A stretch of 23,964 nt of DNA, taken from Acidimicrobiaceae bacterium UBA7830. Its GTDB lineage: Bacteria; Actinomycetota; Acidimicrobiia; Acidimicrobiales; Ilumatobacteraceae. Below the pieces are notes generated by a model. The model ran no database searches. It saw only the letters and a list, made by a program, of their open reading frames with translations, and had not been told where the DNA came from. Position numbers and translations under genes: made by a program. The stretch is taken from NCBI GenBank assembly GCA_002501485.1, contig DLTS01000058.1, forward strand, positions 1 through 23,964. Reading direction: 5' to 3'. Positions 1 to 6,951 of this stretch are shown here, one piece after another (the first letter of the stretch is position 1; each line of letters starts with the position of its first letter).

Positions 1-863
1 AGATCTCGGTTGAGGTCGGCGGTCGGAAGTTTTTCGACCACCGTCACACCGACGTTAAGGGCATCGATGAATCGGCCGACGTTGTGACGCGACTGTTGAT
101 GACGGGCGATTGCCGTATCAATCACCTCTGCAACTTCAGCGGGAAGGCGCGAACGCTCTTTATCCGGCAGATTGACGAGCATCTCGTCAGGCTCAACGGC
201 ATTGACGATGGCTCCCGCGAGAGCAACATCAATACTGCGAATGGCGGAAATTAACTCGATCGACTCGTTGACTGGAGTCGTTTCCGCTGTCGAGACGATG
301 AAAGCGCCACAACGATCAGCGTCCATGAGCAGCCGTTGAACATCCAGGGCCTGTTCACGAATCGGACCCCCTTCAACAATGTCAAGCAACCCCGAAACCG
401 ACGACAGCATCGAAGTTGCATGACCTGTGGCTGGAGCATCAAGAATGACGACATCGTGTTGACCGGCATTGGCGAATTGTTTCACTTTGCCGAGCACCAC
501 GAGATCGTGAATTCCAGGCGCAGCAGCGCCAACAACTTCGATCACCCCCGACTGCGCAAGTCGGCGAGCGAAGTTCCCAAAACCCTGGTCAAGAAGGTAA
601 TCCTCGAGCGCAGAACCCGCCGACACTGACCTAACGTCGACCCGATCAGGACACAATCGGTGAAGTGACGATTTGCCGTCGATGGCGACAACGAGCACCC
701 TGAGTCCCTCTGCGTGGGCTCCGTGAGCGAGCAGAGCAGTGGTGGTCGTTCGTCCAACCCCTCCCTTACCAAGTATGAGGAGCACTCGCGCTCCTCGCTC
801 TGCCGTCGGTAGTGTTCCATCAGGCAGTAACCACGGGGCAACCGTGTTGCTGGAATCGCTCAT
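1..863 (-). CDS. ArsA/BagA-like P-loop ATPase, C-terminus cut off by window edge
   Basis: Reading the minus strand from ATG 863 gives about 287 open residues that leave the window at base 1, so the C-terminus is missing. A deviant Walker A motif, GKGGVGRTT, lies at residues 32-40. An APGIHD.V.LGKVK segment and a DAPATGH switch-like motif follow. This order matches the ArsA-like ATPases of the mycobacterial Rv3679-Rv3680 (BagAB) type rather than true arsenite pumps, so a second ATPase gene may lie just outside the window (inference). Arg38 replaces the usual P-loop lysine, while the signature Lys33 is kept. The gene is divergent from the NfeD-like gene with 37 nt between start codons. No Shine-Dalgarno sequence or clear -10 is seen upstream. 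Family membership is fairly sure; the cellular role is unknown. Confidence 0.8.
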   Translation of the reverse strand, partial: MSDSSNTVAPWLLPDGTLPTAERGARVLLILGKGGVGRTTTTALLAHGAHAEGLRVLVVAIDGKSSLHRLCPDRVDVRSVSAGSALEDYLLDQGFGNFARRLAQSGVIEVVGAAAPGIHDLVVLGKVKQFANAGQHDVVILDAPATGHATSMLSSVSGLLDIVEGGPIREQALDVQRLLMDADRCGAFIVSTAETTPVNESIELISAIRSIDVALAGAIVNAVEPDEMLVNLPDKERSRLPAEVAEVIDTAIARHQQSRHNVGRFIDALNVGVTVVEKLPTADLNRD

Positions 864-900
864 CGCAAATTCGACCATTCACATGTTTCTGGAGGCACTT

Positions 901-2199
901 GTGCGCAGGTTAGTCATCGCTCTCGGAATCCTGCTCTCTGTGCTTGGATTCGGTGGGGCAGCGGTATCAGCCGCCGACGATGTCGCACCGGTCGATGTAT
1001 TGCAGGTCGACGGCCTCCTCGATCACGTCGTAGCGAATGAAATCATCAACGCCGTTGAACGTTCAGCAACAAATGGGGCGCAGGCGCTCATCTTGCAGGT
1101 GAACTCAAAAGGCTCGCTGCTCACCAACGAAGAAATTGATGAAGTGTTGGCTGCGATCGATAACTCGCAGATTCCCGTAGCGGTCTGGGTGGGTCCGACA
1201 GGCGCTCATTTACTAGGTGCCTCGGCACACCTTCTTGCCGTTGCCGACGTCAGTGGGATGGCTCCAGGAGCGAAGATCGGCGCCCTTGACCCACGGATCA
1301 TTGCGCCTAACGAAGAGGGAGCAGCCCGCATTGCTCCGCTTGCCGGCGACATTGTTGGCCTCAGTGAAGCACGGGATCTCGGCGTGCTCGATCAACGCGT
1401 ATCCGACGAGGGTATTGCAACGATTGCGAATATGCTTGACGCCCTCAATGGCTACTCCAACGGTGTGACCACTTTGGTCACAACTGAAGAGGTGGTGTCC
1501 GATGAGGGCACGGTGCAACGCAACACCATTGCAACACCTCGATTCTCGAAGCTCGGTCTCTTCGATCAATTACTTCATACCGTCGCGAGCCCGCCCGTGG
1601 CTTACCTGCTCCTGCTCATTGGGCTTGGTCTGCTGATCTTTGAGTTCTTCACTGCTGGAGTCGGCGTCGCCGGGCTTGTTGGTGCAGTGTCAACCCTCCT
1701 TGCCGGCTACGGCATTGCAGAACTCCCGGCACGCTCCTGGGCAATTGCGTTAATCGTGCTTGCAATGGTTGCGTTTTCTGTCGATGTTCAAGTTGGCCTG
1801 CCTCGTACGTGGACCGGAATTGGCATCGTGCTTACCATCATTGGCAGCTTCTGGCTGTTCGAATCTGTTCCGGGGGCATCGCTGCGCCCGACATGGCTGT
1901 CGCTCGTCGCTGGCATCGGCGGTGTCACCTTGGCATTCACCGCTGGCATGCCTTCGATGACCCGAACACGATTTGCTACACCAACAATCGGTCGCGAATG
2001 GATGGTCGGCTCAGAAGGCACCGTTGTTGAGAGCGTTGACCCTGAAGGAGTCGTCAACGTCGGTGGAGCCGACTGGCGCGCACGAACCAACCGCGCCACT
2101 CCGGTCAACGCAGGAGACACCATCAAAGTGGTGGCAATCGATGGTGTCACGCTTGAAGTAGAGCCCCTTGAGGGAGCGGCGCGTGACTACCGGCGCTGA
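901..2199 (+). CDS. NfeD-like membrane protein with degenerate ClpP-like domain
   Basis: The 432-residue product has an N-terminal signal peptide (about 1-24), a ClpP/crotonase-fold domain (about 30-190), four to five hydrophobic segments (about 220-345) and a C-terminal NfeD OB-fold (about 360-425). This is the long NfeD (NfeD1b) architecture, a membrane protein linked to membrane-protein quality control. GTG 901 is preferred because GGAGG at 891-895 lies 5 nt upstream; an in-frame ATG at 883 would put that site inside the gene. Against the family pattern SAG...MAPGTxIGAA, this protein has Gly106-Ala-Ser108, so the nucleophile position appears to be Gly. The segment that normally carries the catalytic Lys is about 25 residues short. 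It probably does not work as a protease. Its end overlaps dut by 17 nt. Confidence 0.85.
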   Translation: MRRLVIALGILLSVLGFGGAAVSAADDVAPVDVLQVDGLLDHVVANEIINAVERSATNGAQALILQVNSKGSLLTNEEIDEVLAAIDNSQIPVAVWVGPTGAHLLGASAHLLAVADVSGMAPGAKIGALDPRIIAPNEEGAARIAPLAGDIVGLSEARDLGVLDQRVSDEGIATIANMLDALNGYSNGVTTLVTTEEVVSDEGTVQRNTIATPRFSKLGLFDQLLHTVASPPVAYLLLLIGLGLLIFEFFTAGVGVAGLVGAVSTLLAGYGIAELPARSWAIALIVLAMVAFSVDVQVGLPRTWTGIGIVLTIIGSFWLFESVPGASLRPTWLSLVAGIGGVTLAFTAGMPSMTRTRFATPTIGREWMVGSEGTVVESVDPEGVVNVGGADWRARTNRATPVNAGDTIKVVAIDGVTLEVEPLEGAARDYRR

Positions 2200-2635
2200 C
2201 GGTCTCAGGATCGATGTTGAACGACTCGACCCAGAAATGCCGCTGCCAGCCTATGCCCACTCTGGCGATGCCGGCATCGATCTCCATGCACGAGAAAGCA
2301 TCATCATTCCATTTGGAGGCGGGCGAGTGCTCATGCCAACAGGAATTGCTATTGCGATTCCGCTGGGCTGGGCAGGTTTCGTGTTGCCACGATCAGGATT
2401 AGCTCTGAAACACGGCCTATCGGTCGTAAATTCACCTGGCCTCATCGACTCGGCCTATCGAGGTGAGCTGAAAGTCGTGCTCATCAACACCGACCCAACT
2501 GACGACTACGAAGTGACACGCGGCGACCGCATTGCACAACTCGTGTTGCAGCGCGTCGGCGAGGTCACATGGAACGAGGTTGACGAACTCTCAGGCGATG
2601 ATCGCAATGGCGGGTTCGGGCACTCCGGTCGCTGA
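2183..2635 (+). CDS. dut: Deoxyuridine 5'-triphosphate nucleotidohydrolase (dUTPase)
   Basis: Hydrolyses dUTP to dUMP and pyrophosphate, which keeps uracil out of DNA and supplies dTMP synthesis. All five trimeric dUTPase motifs are visible in the 150 residues: AYAHSGDAGIDL (1), PRSGLALKHG (2), GLIDSAYRGELKV (3), RGDRIAQLV (4) and the C-terminal arm RNGGFGHSG (5). Length is normal for the family. GTG 2183 is chosen because AGGGAG at 2171-2176 lies 6 nt upstream; TTG 2168 is an in-frame alternative that adds five residues. The start lies inside the 3' end of the NfeD-like gene, so translation is probably coupled. It converges on the cyclophilin gene with only 22 nt between stop codons and no obvious terminator hairpin. 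Confidence 0.96.
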   Translation: MTTGADGLRIDVERLDPEMPLPAYAHSGDAGIDLHARESIIIPFGGGRVLMPTGIAIAIPLGWAGFVLPRSGLALKHGLSVVNSPGLIDSAYRGELKVVLINTDPTDDYEVTRGDRIAQLVLQRVGEVTWNEVDELSGDDRNGGFGHSGR

Positions 2636-2657
2636 CCGAGTACTTAAAACGCGACGC

Positions 2658-3485
2658 TTAGATCTCGGTGATCCTCACCGATTCAATGATCACCTGCTCA
2701 AGAGGCGGAACCCCATTTGATTCAGGGTTACCGGCGGCATCGAGTGCCGGAAGAGTGTCGTCAAGACCCTTGGTGACCTGGCCAAACAGCGTGTAGTTCG
2801 GCGGCAGATTCACACCGGTCTCACCGGTAATGATGAACCACTGGCTGCCATTCGTATTGGGGCCGCTGTTCGCCATGGCGAGGGAACCGATCCGATATTC
2901 GCCGGCTTCAGGGAGTTCGTCAGCGAATGTGTAGCCGGGGCCACCAGCGCCCGTTGCGGTTGGATCACCACACTGCGCCATGAAGCCAGGGATGATGCGA
3001 TGACATTCGATACCGTCGAAGTAGCGGTAGCGAGCGAGCGTCACAAAATTGTTGACGGCGAGCGGTGCTTTCTCGTTGTCGAGCTCAACCACGACCGTCC
3101 CTCTATTTGTGACGATCTCAGCGGAGTATTGCGCATTGCTGTCGATACACATCGGCGGAGCACTATCGAAACTTTGCTGCTGGTCAGCCGAGCCATCAAC
3201 TGGTGGGCAATCAACTGCGGTTTCGGTGGTTGCTATCGTGCCATCGGGTGATGTTGAGTTATCGGTGGCGGCAGATTCCGCACCGGCAAGGTCGCTGACA
3301 ACATCATCACTTGAAAACGCGCCGCCAAGAGCTGCGATGCCGACGACGAGACCGAGTGCAATGACGATCAGCGTTCCCCACTTTGTTGCTCGCCGACGAG
3401 CGTTGTCAATGCGTTGCTGACGAAACTCGCGTACTTGACGAGCGGCTTTATTTGCTTTCTTGCGTTCGCGTTTTGCGGTTCCCAC
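2658..3485 (-). CDS. Membrane-anchored cyclophilin-type peptidyl-prolyl isomerase
   Basis: A folding catalyst that isomerises Xaa-Pro bonds outside the membrane. The 275-residue product has a basic cytoplasmic N-terminus (GTAKRERKKANK), one membrane segment (about 37-58), a Ser/Thr/Asp-rich linker (about 60-115) and a cyclophilin domain to the end. The domain carries CHRIIPGFMAQCGDP, SLAMANSGPNTNGSQWFII and YTLFGQV, so the active-site Arg, Phe/Met and Gln positions are kept. GTG 3485 is preferred because homologues typically begin MGTxKRERKK and because TAGCCT lies 8 nt upstream as a possible leaderless -10. GTG 3506, seven codons earlier and also without a Shine-Dalgarno site, cannot be excluded. 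Two Cys in the linker (CPP and MCID) could form a disulfide (inference). Confidence 0.92.
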   Translation of the reverse strand: MGTAKRERKKANKAARQVREFRQQRIDNARRRATKWGTLIVIALGLVVGIAALGGAFSSDDVVSDLAGAESAATDNSTSPDGTIATTETAVDCPPVDGSADQQQSFDSAPPMCIDSNAQYSAEIVTNRGTVVVELDNEKAPLAVNNFVTLARYRYFDGIECHRIIPGFMAQCGDPTATGAGGPGYTFADELPEAGEYRIGSLAMANSGPNTNGSQWFIITGETGVNLPPNYTLFGQVTKGLDDTLPALDAAGNPESNGVPPLEQVIIESVRITEI

Positions 3486-3560
3486 GTTTTCGAAGGCTAC
3501 CGCCACCTGCGTTTACGCAGCCATGTGAGATGCCTACGTCTACGTTTGGCTCGATGTGGG

Positions 3561-4193
3561 TCAGGTGACCTGGCCCGGACCCTCGGAAAATTCACGAACT
3601 TCGGCTGCACTCAAGGGATCAAAGTCATGTCCAGGACGCACACGACCACTCACGAGGTGGAGCCACAAACCACCAAGATTTGGGGCGCGTTCACTCGCCC
3701 CAGTGAGATGGCGACGCAGGCTCCGAATGACCCCAGAGTGCGTCACGACGATCGATGGCTGATCAGGTTCGATCGAGTCCAGAAGTTCGGTTGCAGCCTC
3801 AAGCGACCGCTGAACCACCGTGTCGTACGGCTCAAAACCATTGGGTCGACGATTCCGCTCAAGGAATCCAGGCCATCGCTCTTTGATTTCTTGGGGTGTG
3901 AGCCCTTGCCACGGCCCCGCATCGGCCTCGTTCCAACGCTCGTCTGTTTTAGGAGCGTCAAGGTTGAGGTGATCAGCGATAATCGATGCCGTGTCTCTCG
4001 CACGAACGAGGTTTGATGCATACATCTGGTGAAATACGTGAGGACTCTCAGCGAGATGTGTTGCTGCGATGCGTGCCTGGTCCTTGCCAAGATCACTGAG
4101 ATCGATATCAGCCATGCCCTGCCATCGAGCGAGGGCGTTCCACAGGCTTTGGCCATGTCGAATGACAAGCAAACTTGGAACAGGTGTTGGCAT
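3561..4193 (-). CDS. Histidine phosphatase family protein (phosphoglycerate mutase-like)
   Basis: The 210-residue product has the phosphohistidine motif RHGQSLWN at Arg12-His13-Gly14, a second catalytic site VVTHSGVIR with His152, acidic Glu89 in WNEADAGPWQGL and Arg64 in SNLVRARDTA. These are the core residues of the branch-1 histidine phosphatase superfamily, which includes phosphatases such as CobC and PhoE as well as mutases. Length and the GPWQGL block favour a phosphatase over glycolytic GpmA; the substrate cannot be told from sequence. ATG 4193 has no Shine-Dalgarno site but TACCAT 8 nt upstream. It is divergent from the MoaD-like gene. In mycobacteria a phosphoglycerate mutase-like gene (Rv0489) also lies near mshA, so the neighbourhood may be partly conserved (inference). 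Confidence 0.9.
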   Translation of the reverse strand: MPTPVPSLLVIRHGQSLWNALARWQGMADIDLSDLGKDQARIAATHLAESPHVFHQMYASNLVRARDTASIIADHLNLDAPKTDERWNEADAGPWQGLTPQEIKERWPGFLERNRRPNGFEPYDTVVQRSLEAATELLDSIEPDQPSIVVTHSGVIRSLRRHLTGASERAPNLGGLWLHLVSGRVRPGHDFDPLSAAEVREFSEGPGQVT

Positions 4194-4250
4194 GGCTATT
4201 GATGGTACCCGTGCCCCGCTAAATCTGGAGCCGCTTCCTCGGTCATGTGA

Positions 4251-4514
4251 GTGTCGTCACCTACTATTTACGTCGTGGCATTGCTTCGTATGTTTGCGTC
4301 GGCCCGGGAAGCCGCAGGCACCGGCAGCGATCACCTTGATGGCGCCACAGTTGGCGAAGTGATGGCAGCTGCCTCTGTGCGATATGGGCAGAGATTTGTT
4401 GACGTGCTACCAACCTGTCGGATCTGGGTGAATGGTGATGACGCAGATGAATCAACCCCCGTGGGTGACAACGATGAAATCGCAGTGCTCCCCCCGGTCT
4501 CAGGAGGAATGTGA
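4251..4514 (+). CDS. MoaD/ThiS-family ubiquitin-like sulfur carrier ending Gly-Gly-Met
   Basis: An 87-residue beta-grasp protein with the MoaD pattern: LLRMFASAREAAG near the N-terminus, RIWVNG in the middle and DEIAVLPPVSGG at the C-terminus. Sulfur carriers of this family end in Gly-Gly, which is adenylated and thiocarboxylated. Here one Met follows the diglycine before the stop. The start is GTG 4251, with no good Shine-Dalgarno site; TAAATC at 4219-4224 is a possible -10. The Gly-Gly codons (GGA GGA, 4503-4508) also form the ribosome-binding site of the next gene, and the TGA stop overlaps that gene's ATG. No molybdopterin or thiamine genes are nearby, so the pathway is open; a CysO-like role is another possibility. 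Confidence 0.85.
   Translation: MSSPTIYVVALLRMFASAREAAGTGSDHLDGATVGEVMAAASVRYGQRFVDVLPTCRIWVNGDDADESTPVGDNDEIAVLPPVSGGM
4503..4508 (+). promoter_or_regulatory. Ribosome-binding site inside the MoaD-like diglycine codons
   Basis: GGAGGA is a strong Shine-Dalgarno sequence 5 nt before ATG 4514 (2 nt before the alternative GTG 4511). It fixes the start of the RsiG-like gene. Read in the upstream frame it is the two Gly codons of the carrier tail. Confidence 0.8.
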
Positions 4515-5029
4515 TGGCCTCTGAACTCGATCTGCAAGCGCTATCGCTCGACGAACTACGCGCCGAACGACACCGTTTGCAACATGAAGATGATGCAGTC
4601 TCCTATGTTCGCCGGATAGCGCAGGCACGCCTCGATCTCGTTGCCGCTGAGCTTCGACAGTCAGGCGATAACTCGAGCGAAGACCTCTCCGGTGAGCTGC
4701 AGCGTGTTCTCTCCCAGCACCTCACCGGGCCTTCCTCAGCATCCCGTGCCCCGCGAGCCGATGACGACCATTTGGCAAATGACGCTCGTGCCGTTCAACT
4801 TGATCAACTCTGCGCCGAGCACGGGTTCAACCGCCTTTCATCAGGGGAAGAGTTGACCCCAGCCGAGCTCACGTCGTTGACGAATGTGCTTTCCAACTTT
4901 GAGCGAGAGATTTCAACAGATCGGCGTGAGCGCTTCGAACAGATCGATGCTCTTGGTGCCGAACTTGTGCGCCGATTCAGAGACGGCGAGGTCCACGTAG
5001 ACCAATTCCTCGATTCTGAGAACAACTAG
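4514..5029 (+). CDS. rsiG: RsiG-like c-di-GMP-binding anti-sigma factor homologue
   Basis: The 171-residue product is mostly charged helix with a short linker (about 50-95), as expected for an antiparallel coiled coil. It begins LDLQALSLDELRAERHRLQ, like the actinobacterial RsiG family (often named aerial mycelium formation protein). RsiG of Streptomyces binds c-di-GMP through two copies of E(X)3S(X)2R(X)3Q(X)3D and then sequesters sigma WhiG. Here Asp26-Ser30-Arg33-Gln37-Asp41 and Glu130-Ser134-Arg137-Phe141-Asp145 fall in exactly that spacing, with E to D in the first copy and Q to F in the second. No sigma factor gene is in the window. The ATG overlaps the upstream TGA (TGATG), so it should be translated together with the MoaD-like protein. 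Binding and partner are inferred. Confidence 0.75.
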   Translation: MASELDLQALSLDELRAERHRLQHEDDAVSYVRRIAQARLDLVAAELRQSGDNSSEDLSGELQRVLSQHLTGPSSASRAPRADDDHLANDARAVQLDQLCAEHGFNRLSSGEELTPAELTSLTNVLSNFEREISTDRRERFEQIDALGAELVRRFRDGEVHVDQFLDSENN

Positions 5030-5082
5030 TTAAAAACTGCGGGTTCGGGAATGTCAATCCCAGTAGATAGGTTTCGCTATTA

Positions 5083-6312
5083 GTGACGATTGAGAAGCAG
5101 CGGCGCGTTGCGATTATTTCTCTCCACACCTCACCCCTTGCTCAACCCGGGGTTGGTGATAGTGGTGGCATGAATGTGTACGTGCGCGAAATGGCGTCTG
5201 CGCTCGCTCAGCAAGGAACCGAGTGCGTGGTCTATACCAGAGCCGATGCGGCTGACCTTCCCCGAGAAGTCGTTGTCGAGCCCGGGCATCGGGTTGTCCA
5301 CGTGCAAGCTGGCCCGCATCACTTGCCGAAAGAAGCTCTCACCGACATCATCGATGAATTTACAGAGGCCGTTGTAGACGATATTGAAGCCCGTGGCGGA
5401 GTTGACGCAGTGCATGCTCACTATTGGCTGAGCGGCGAAGTCGGGCATGCTCTCAAACACCGCTTCGACGTGCCCCTTATTGTTACTTTCCACACCCTTG
5501 CCCGAGTAAAAGGTGCCGGTGGAGATCTCGAGCCTGGCTGCCGGGAAGCTGCGGAGGCTGCTCAGATTGGGTGTGCTGACGCAGTGTGCGTCTCGTGTGA
5601 TGCGGAGCGCTCAGAACTCATCGAACACTATGGAGTGCCTGCGGGAAGAGTGGTTATTGTGTCGCCCGGTGTTGAACACGCAATTTTCGGCCCAGGTGAT
5701 CGTTGCGGTGCTCGCAAAGCCATCGGCGAGGATGACGACGTCCGGCTGGTGTTGTTCGCCGGACGCATTCAGGCACTCAAAGGACCCGATGTTGCGATTC
5801 GTGCGCTTGCCCTCATGAACGAACCGCGCGCTCGTTTGTTGGTCGTTGGCGGAGCGAGTGGATCGAACGGGCATGTTCAAGAAGAAGAAATGCGCTTACT
5901 TGCGGACGAACTTGGTTTATCCGACCGCATTCGCTTCGTTGCGCCACAGCCACACCACCTGCTGTCGACTTTTTATCGAGCTGCTGATGTCATCGTCGTG
6001 CCGAGCAGAAGCGAGAGTTTCGGGTTGGTTGCGCTTGAGGCTGCGGCCTGCGGTACTCCGGTGGTGGCAAGTGCGGTCGGGGGTCTCACTTCGCTCGTTG
6101 AGGATGGTGTGACAGGAATCCTCGTTCACTCCCGCACACCTTCCGCATTCGCCGAAGCACTCGATGTAGTGCTCTCCGATTCGGCGATGGCAACCTCAAT
6201 GTCGATGGCAGGCGCAGTCGCCTCACTCGACTACTCGTGGACGGTGGCCGCATCTCGCCTGAACGAGGTGTATAGCGAGCTTTGCTCGGTAGGGCTGTTG
6301 GAGTGCCGATGA
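5083..6312 (+). CDS. mshA: D-inositol-3-phosphate glycosyltransferase (mycothiol synthesis)
   Basis: First committed step of mycothiol synthesis: transfer of N-acetylglucosamine from UDP-GlcNAc to 1D-myo-inositol 3-phosphate. The 409-residue GT4-family protein has the MshA N-terminal pattern ISLHTSPLAQPG.GDSGGMNVYVRE, the HAHYWLSG and TFHTLARVK blocks, the donor-site FAGRIQALKGPD segment and the E(X)7E motif ESFGLVALE in the C-terminal Rossmann domain. Start GTG 5083 has no Shine-Dalgarno site; TAGGTT at 5068-5073, 9 nt upstream, may be a -10 for a near-leaderless mRNA. The stop overlaps the YbjN gene start (ATGA). This gene is a strong actinobacterial marker. Confidence 0.96.
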   Translation: MTIEKQRRVAIISLHTSPLAQPGVGDSGGMNVYVREMASALAQQGTECVVYTRADAADLPREVVVEPGHRVVHVQAGPHHLPKEALTDIIDEFTEAVVDDIEARGGVDAVHAHYWLSGEVGHALKHRFDVPLIVTFHTLARVKGAGGDLEPGCREAAEAAQIGCADAVCVSCDAERSELIEHYGVPAGRVVIVSPGVEHAIFGPGDRCGARKAIGEDDDVRLVLFAGRIQALKGPDVAIRALALMNEPRARLLVVGGASGSNGHVQEEEMRLLADELGLSDRIRFVAPQPHHLLSTFYRAADVIVVPSRSESFGLVALEAAACGTPVVASAVGGLTSLVEDGVTGILVHSRTPSAFAEALDVVLSDSAMATSMSMAGAVASLDYSWTVAASRLNEVYSELCSVGLLECR

Positions 6313-6785
6313 GCGAACTGCAATCGCCATCGGACGTTGCTGACCTTGTCACGCTGATCGACAACTGGCTCAACGAGTTCGCAGAAGCCGGCGAACATGT
6401 TCTTGCAATCGATCGAGGCACCAGCGATGAGACATCGTTTGGAGAACCTCGCTGGTATGTGCGACTCGCTGGAGAGTCAAAAGAAATCGTGACAATATGG
6501 CTCACGCTTGGACAACGAACCTTGCGATATGAGACGTACGTCATGCCGGCACCAGAAGACAACTCTGCAGAACTCGCAGATCAACTTCTTCGCCGGAACG
6601 ATCGGTTGGTCGGCGCCCACTTTTCTGTCGGCCACGAAGACGCGATTTATCTCCGGGGTGCAATTCCGGACAGCGCTGTGACCACTGATGAACTCGACCG
6701 AGTTGTTGGGACCTTGTACCAAACCGTTGAGCATGCGTTTCCGGCGCTGATCCGCCTCGGATTCGCCCGGAGATTCGTCGACTAA
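6309..6785 (+). CDS. YbjN-domain protein coupled to mshA
   Basis: The 158-residue product has no signal peptide or membrane segment and is acidic with short beta-strands and two helical ends, resembling the YbjN / type III secretion chaperone-like fold. ATG 6309 is taken because it makes a 4-nt ATGA overlap with mshA; extending the frame upstream would only add residues read inside mshA. Mycobacteria have the same arrangement, with the uncharacterised Rv0487 directly after mshA (Rv0486), so the pair is old and probably functional. Biochemical role unknown. Nothing in the sequence suggests catalysis. A chaperone or regulator of MshA is a guess from synteny only. Confidence 0.82.
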   Translation: MSELQSPSDVADLVTLIDNWLNEFAEAGEHVLAIDRGTSDETSFGEPRWYVRLAGESKEIVTIWLTLGQRTLRYETYVMPAPEDNSAELADQLLRRNDRLVGAHFSVGHEDAIYLRGAIPDSAVTTDELDRVVGTLYQTVEHAFPALIRLGFARRFVD

Positions 6786-6939
6786 AACCCGGAGGATATG
6801 AATATTTCCGCACTCCGCATTGCGCTTACCTCTCATACTCGAGGTGCTTTGGGGCCGCATTGAAGGGGTCGGATCCCGTCCACCTGGGTGCCTGACCTTC
6901 CCTTGGCCGGTAAACAACCCTCTACCGGGGTCTACTCGG

Positions 6940-6945
6940 TAGCGT
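6940..6945 (+). promoter_or_regulatory. Leaderless-type -10 element of proC
   Basis: TAGCGT lies 6 nt before ATG 6952 and no Shine-Dalgarno site is present, so transcription would begin at or next to the start codon. No convincing -35 is visible. The rest of the 166-nt gap after the YbjN gene holds a 21-codon reading frame with GGAGG only 2 nt before its ATG, which was not accepted. Confidence 0.5.
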
Positions 6946-6951
6946 CTGGAT

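Noticed and set aside
1..863. Arsenic resistance (arsA)
   Set aside because: No arsenic genes nearby, and the sequence pattern is closer to the actinobacterial Rv3679-like ATPases.
5049..5063. GGGAAT-GTC-AATCCC hairpin between the RsiG-like gene and mshA as a terminator
   Set aside because: Stem is short with a mismatch and there is no U tract after it.
6799..6864. 21-codon frame after the YbjN gene, with GGAGG just before its ATG
   Set aside because: The GGAGG is only 2 nt from the ATG, the peptide has no recognisable feature and no proline run that would suggest attenuation of proC.
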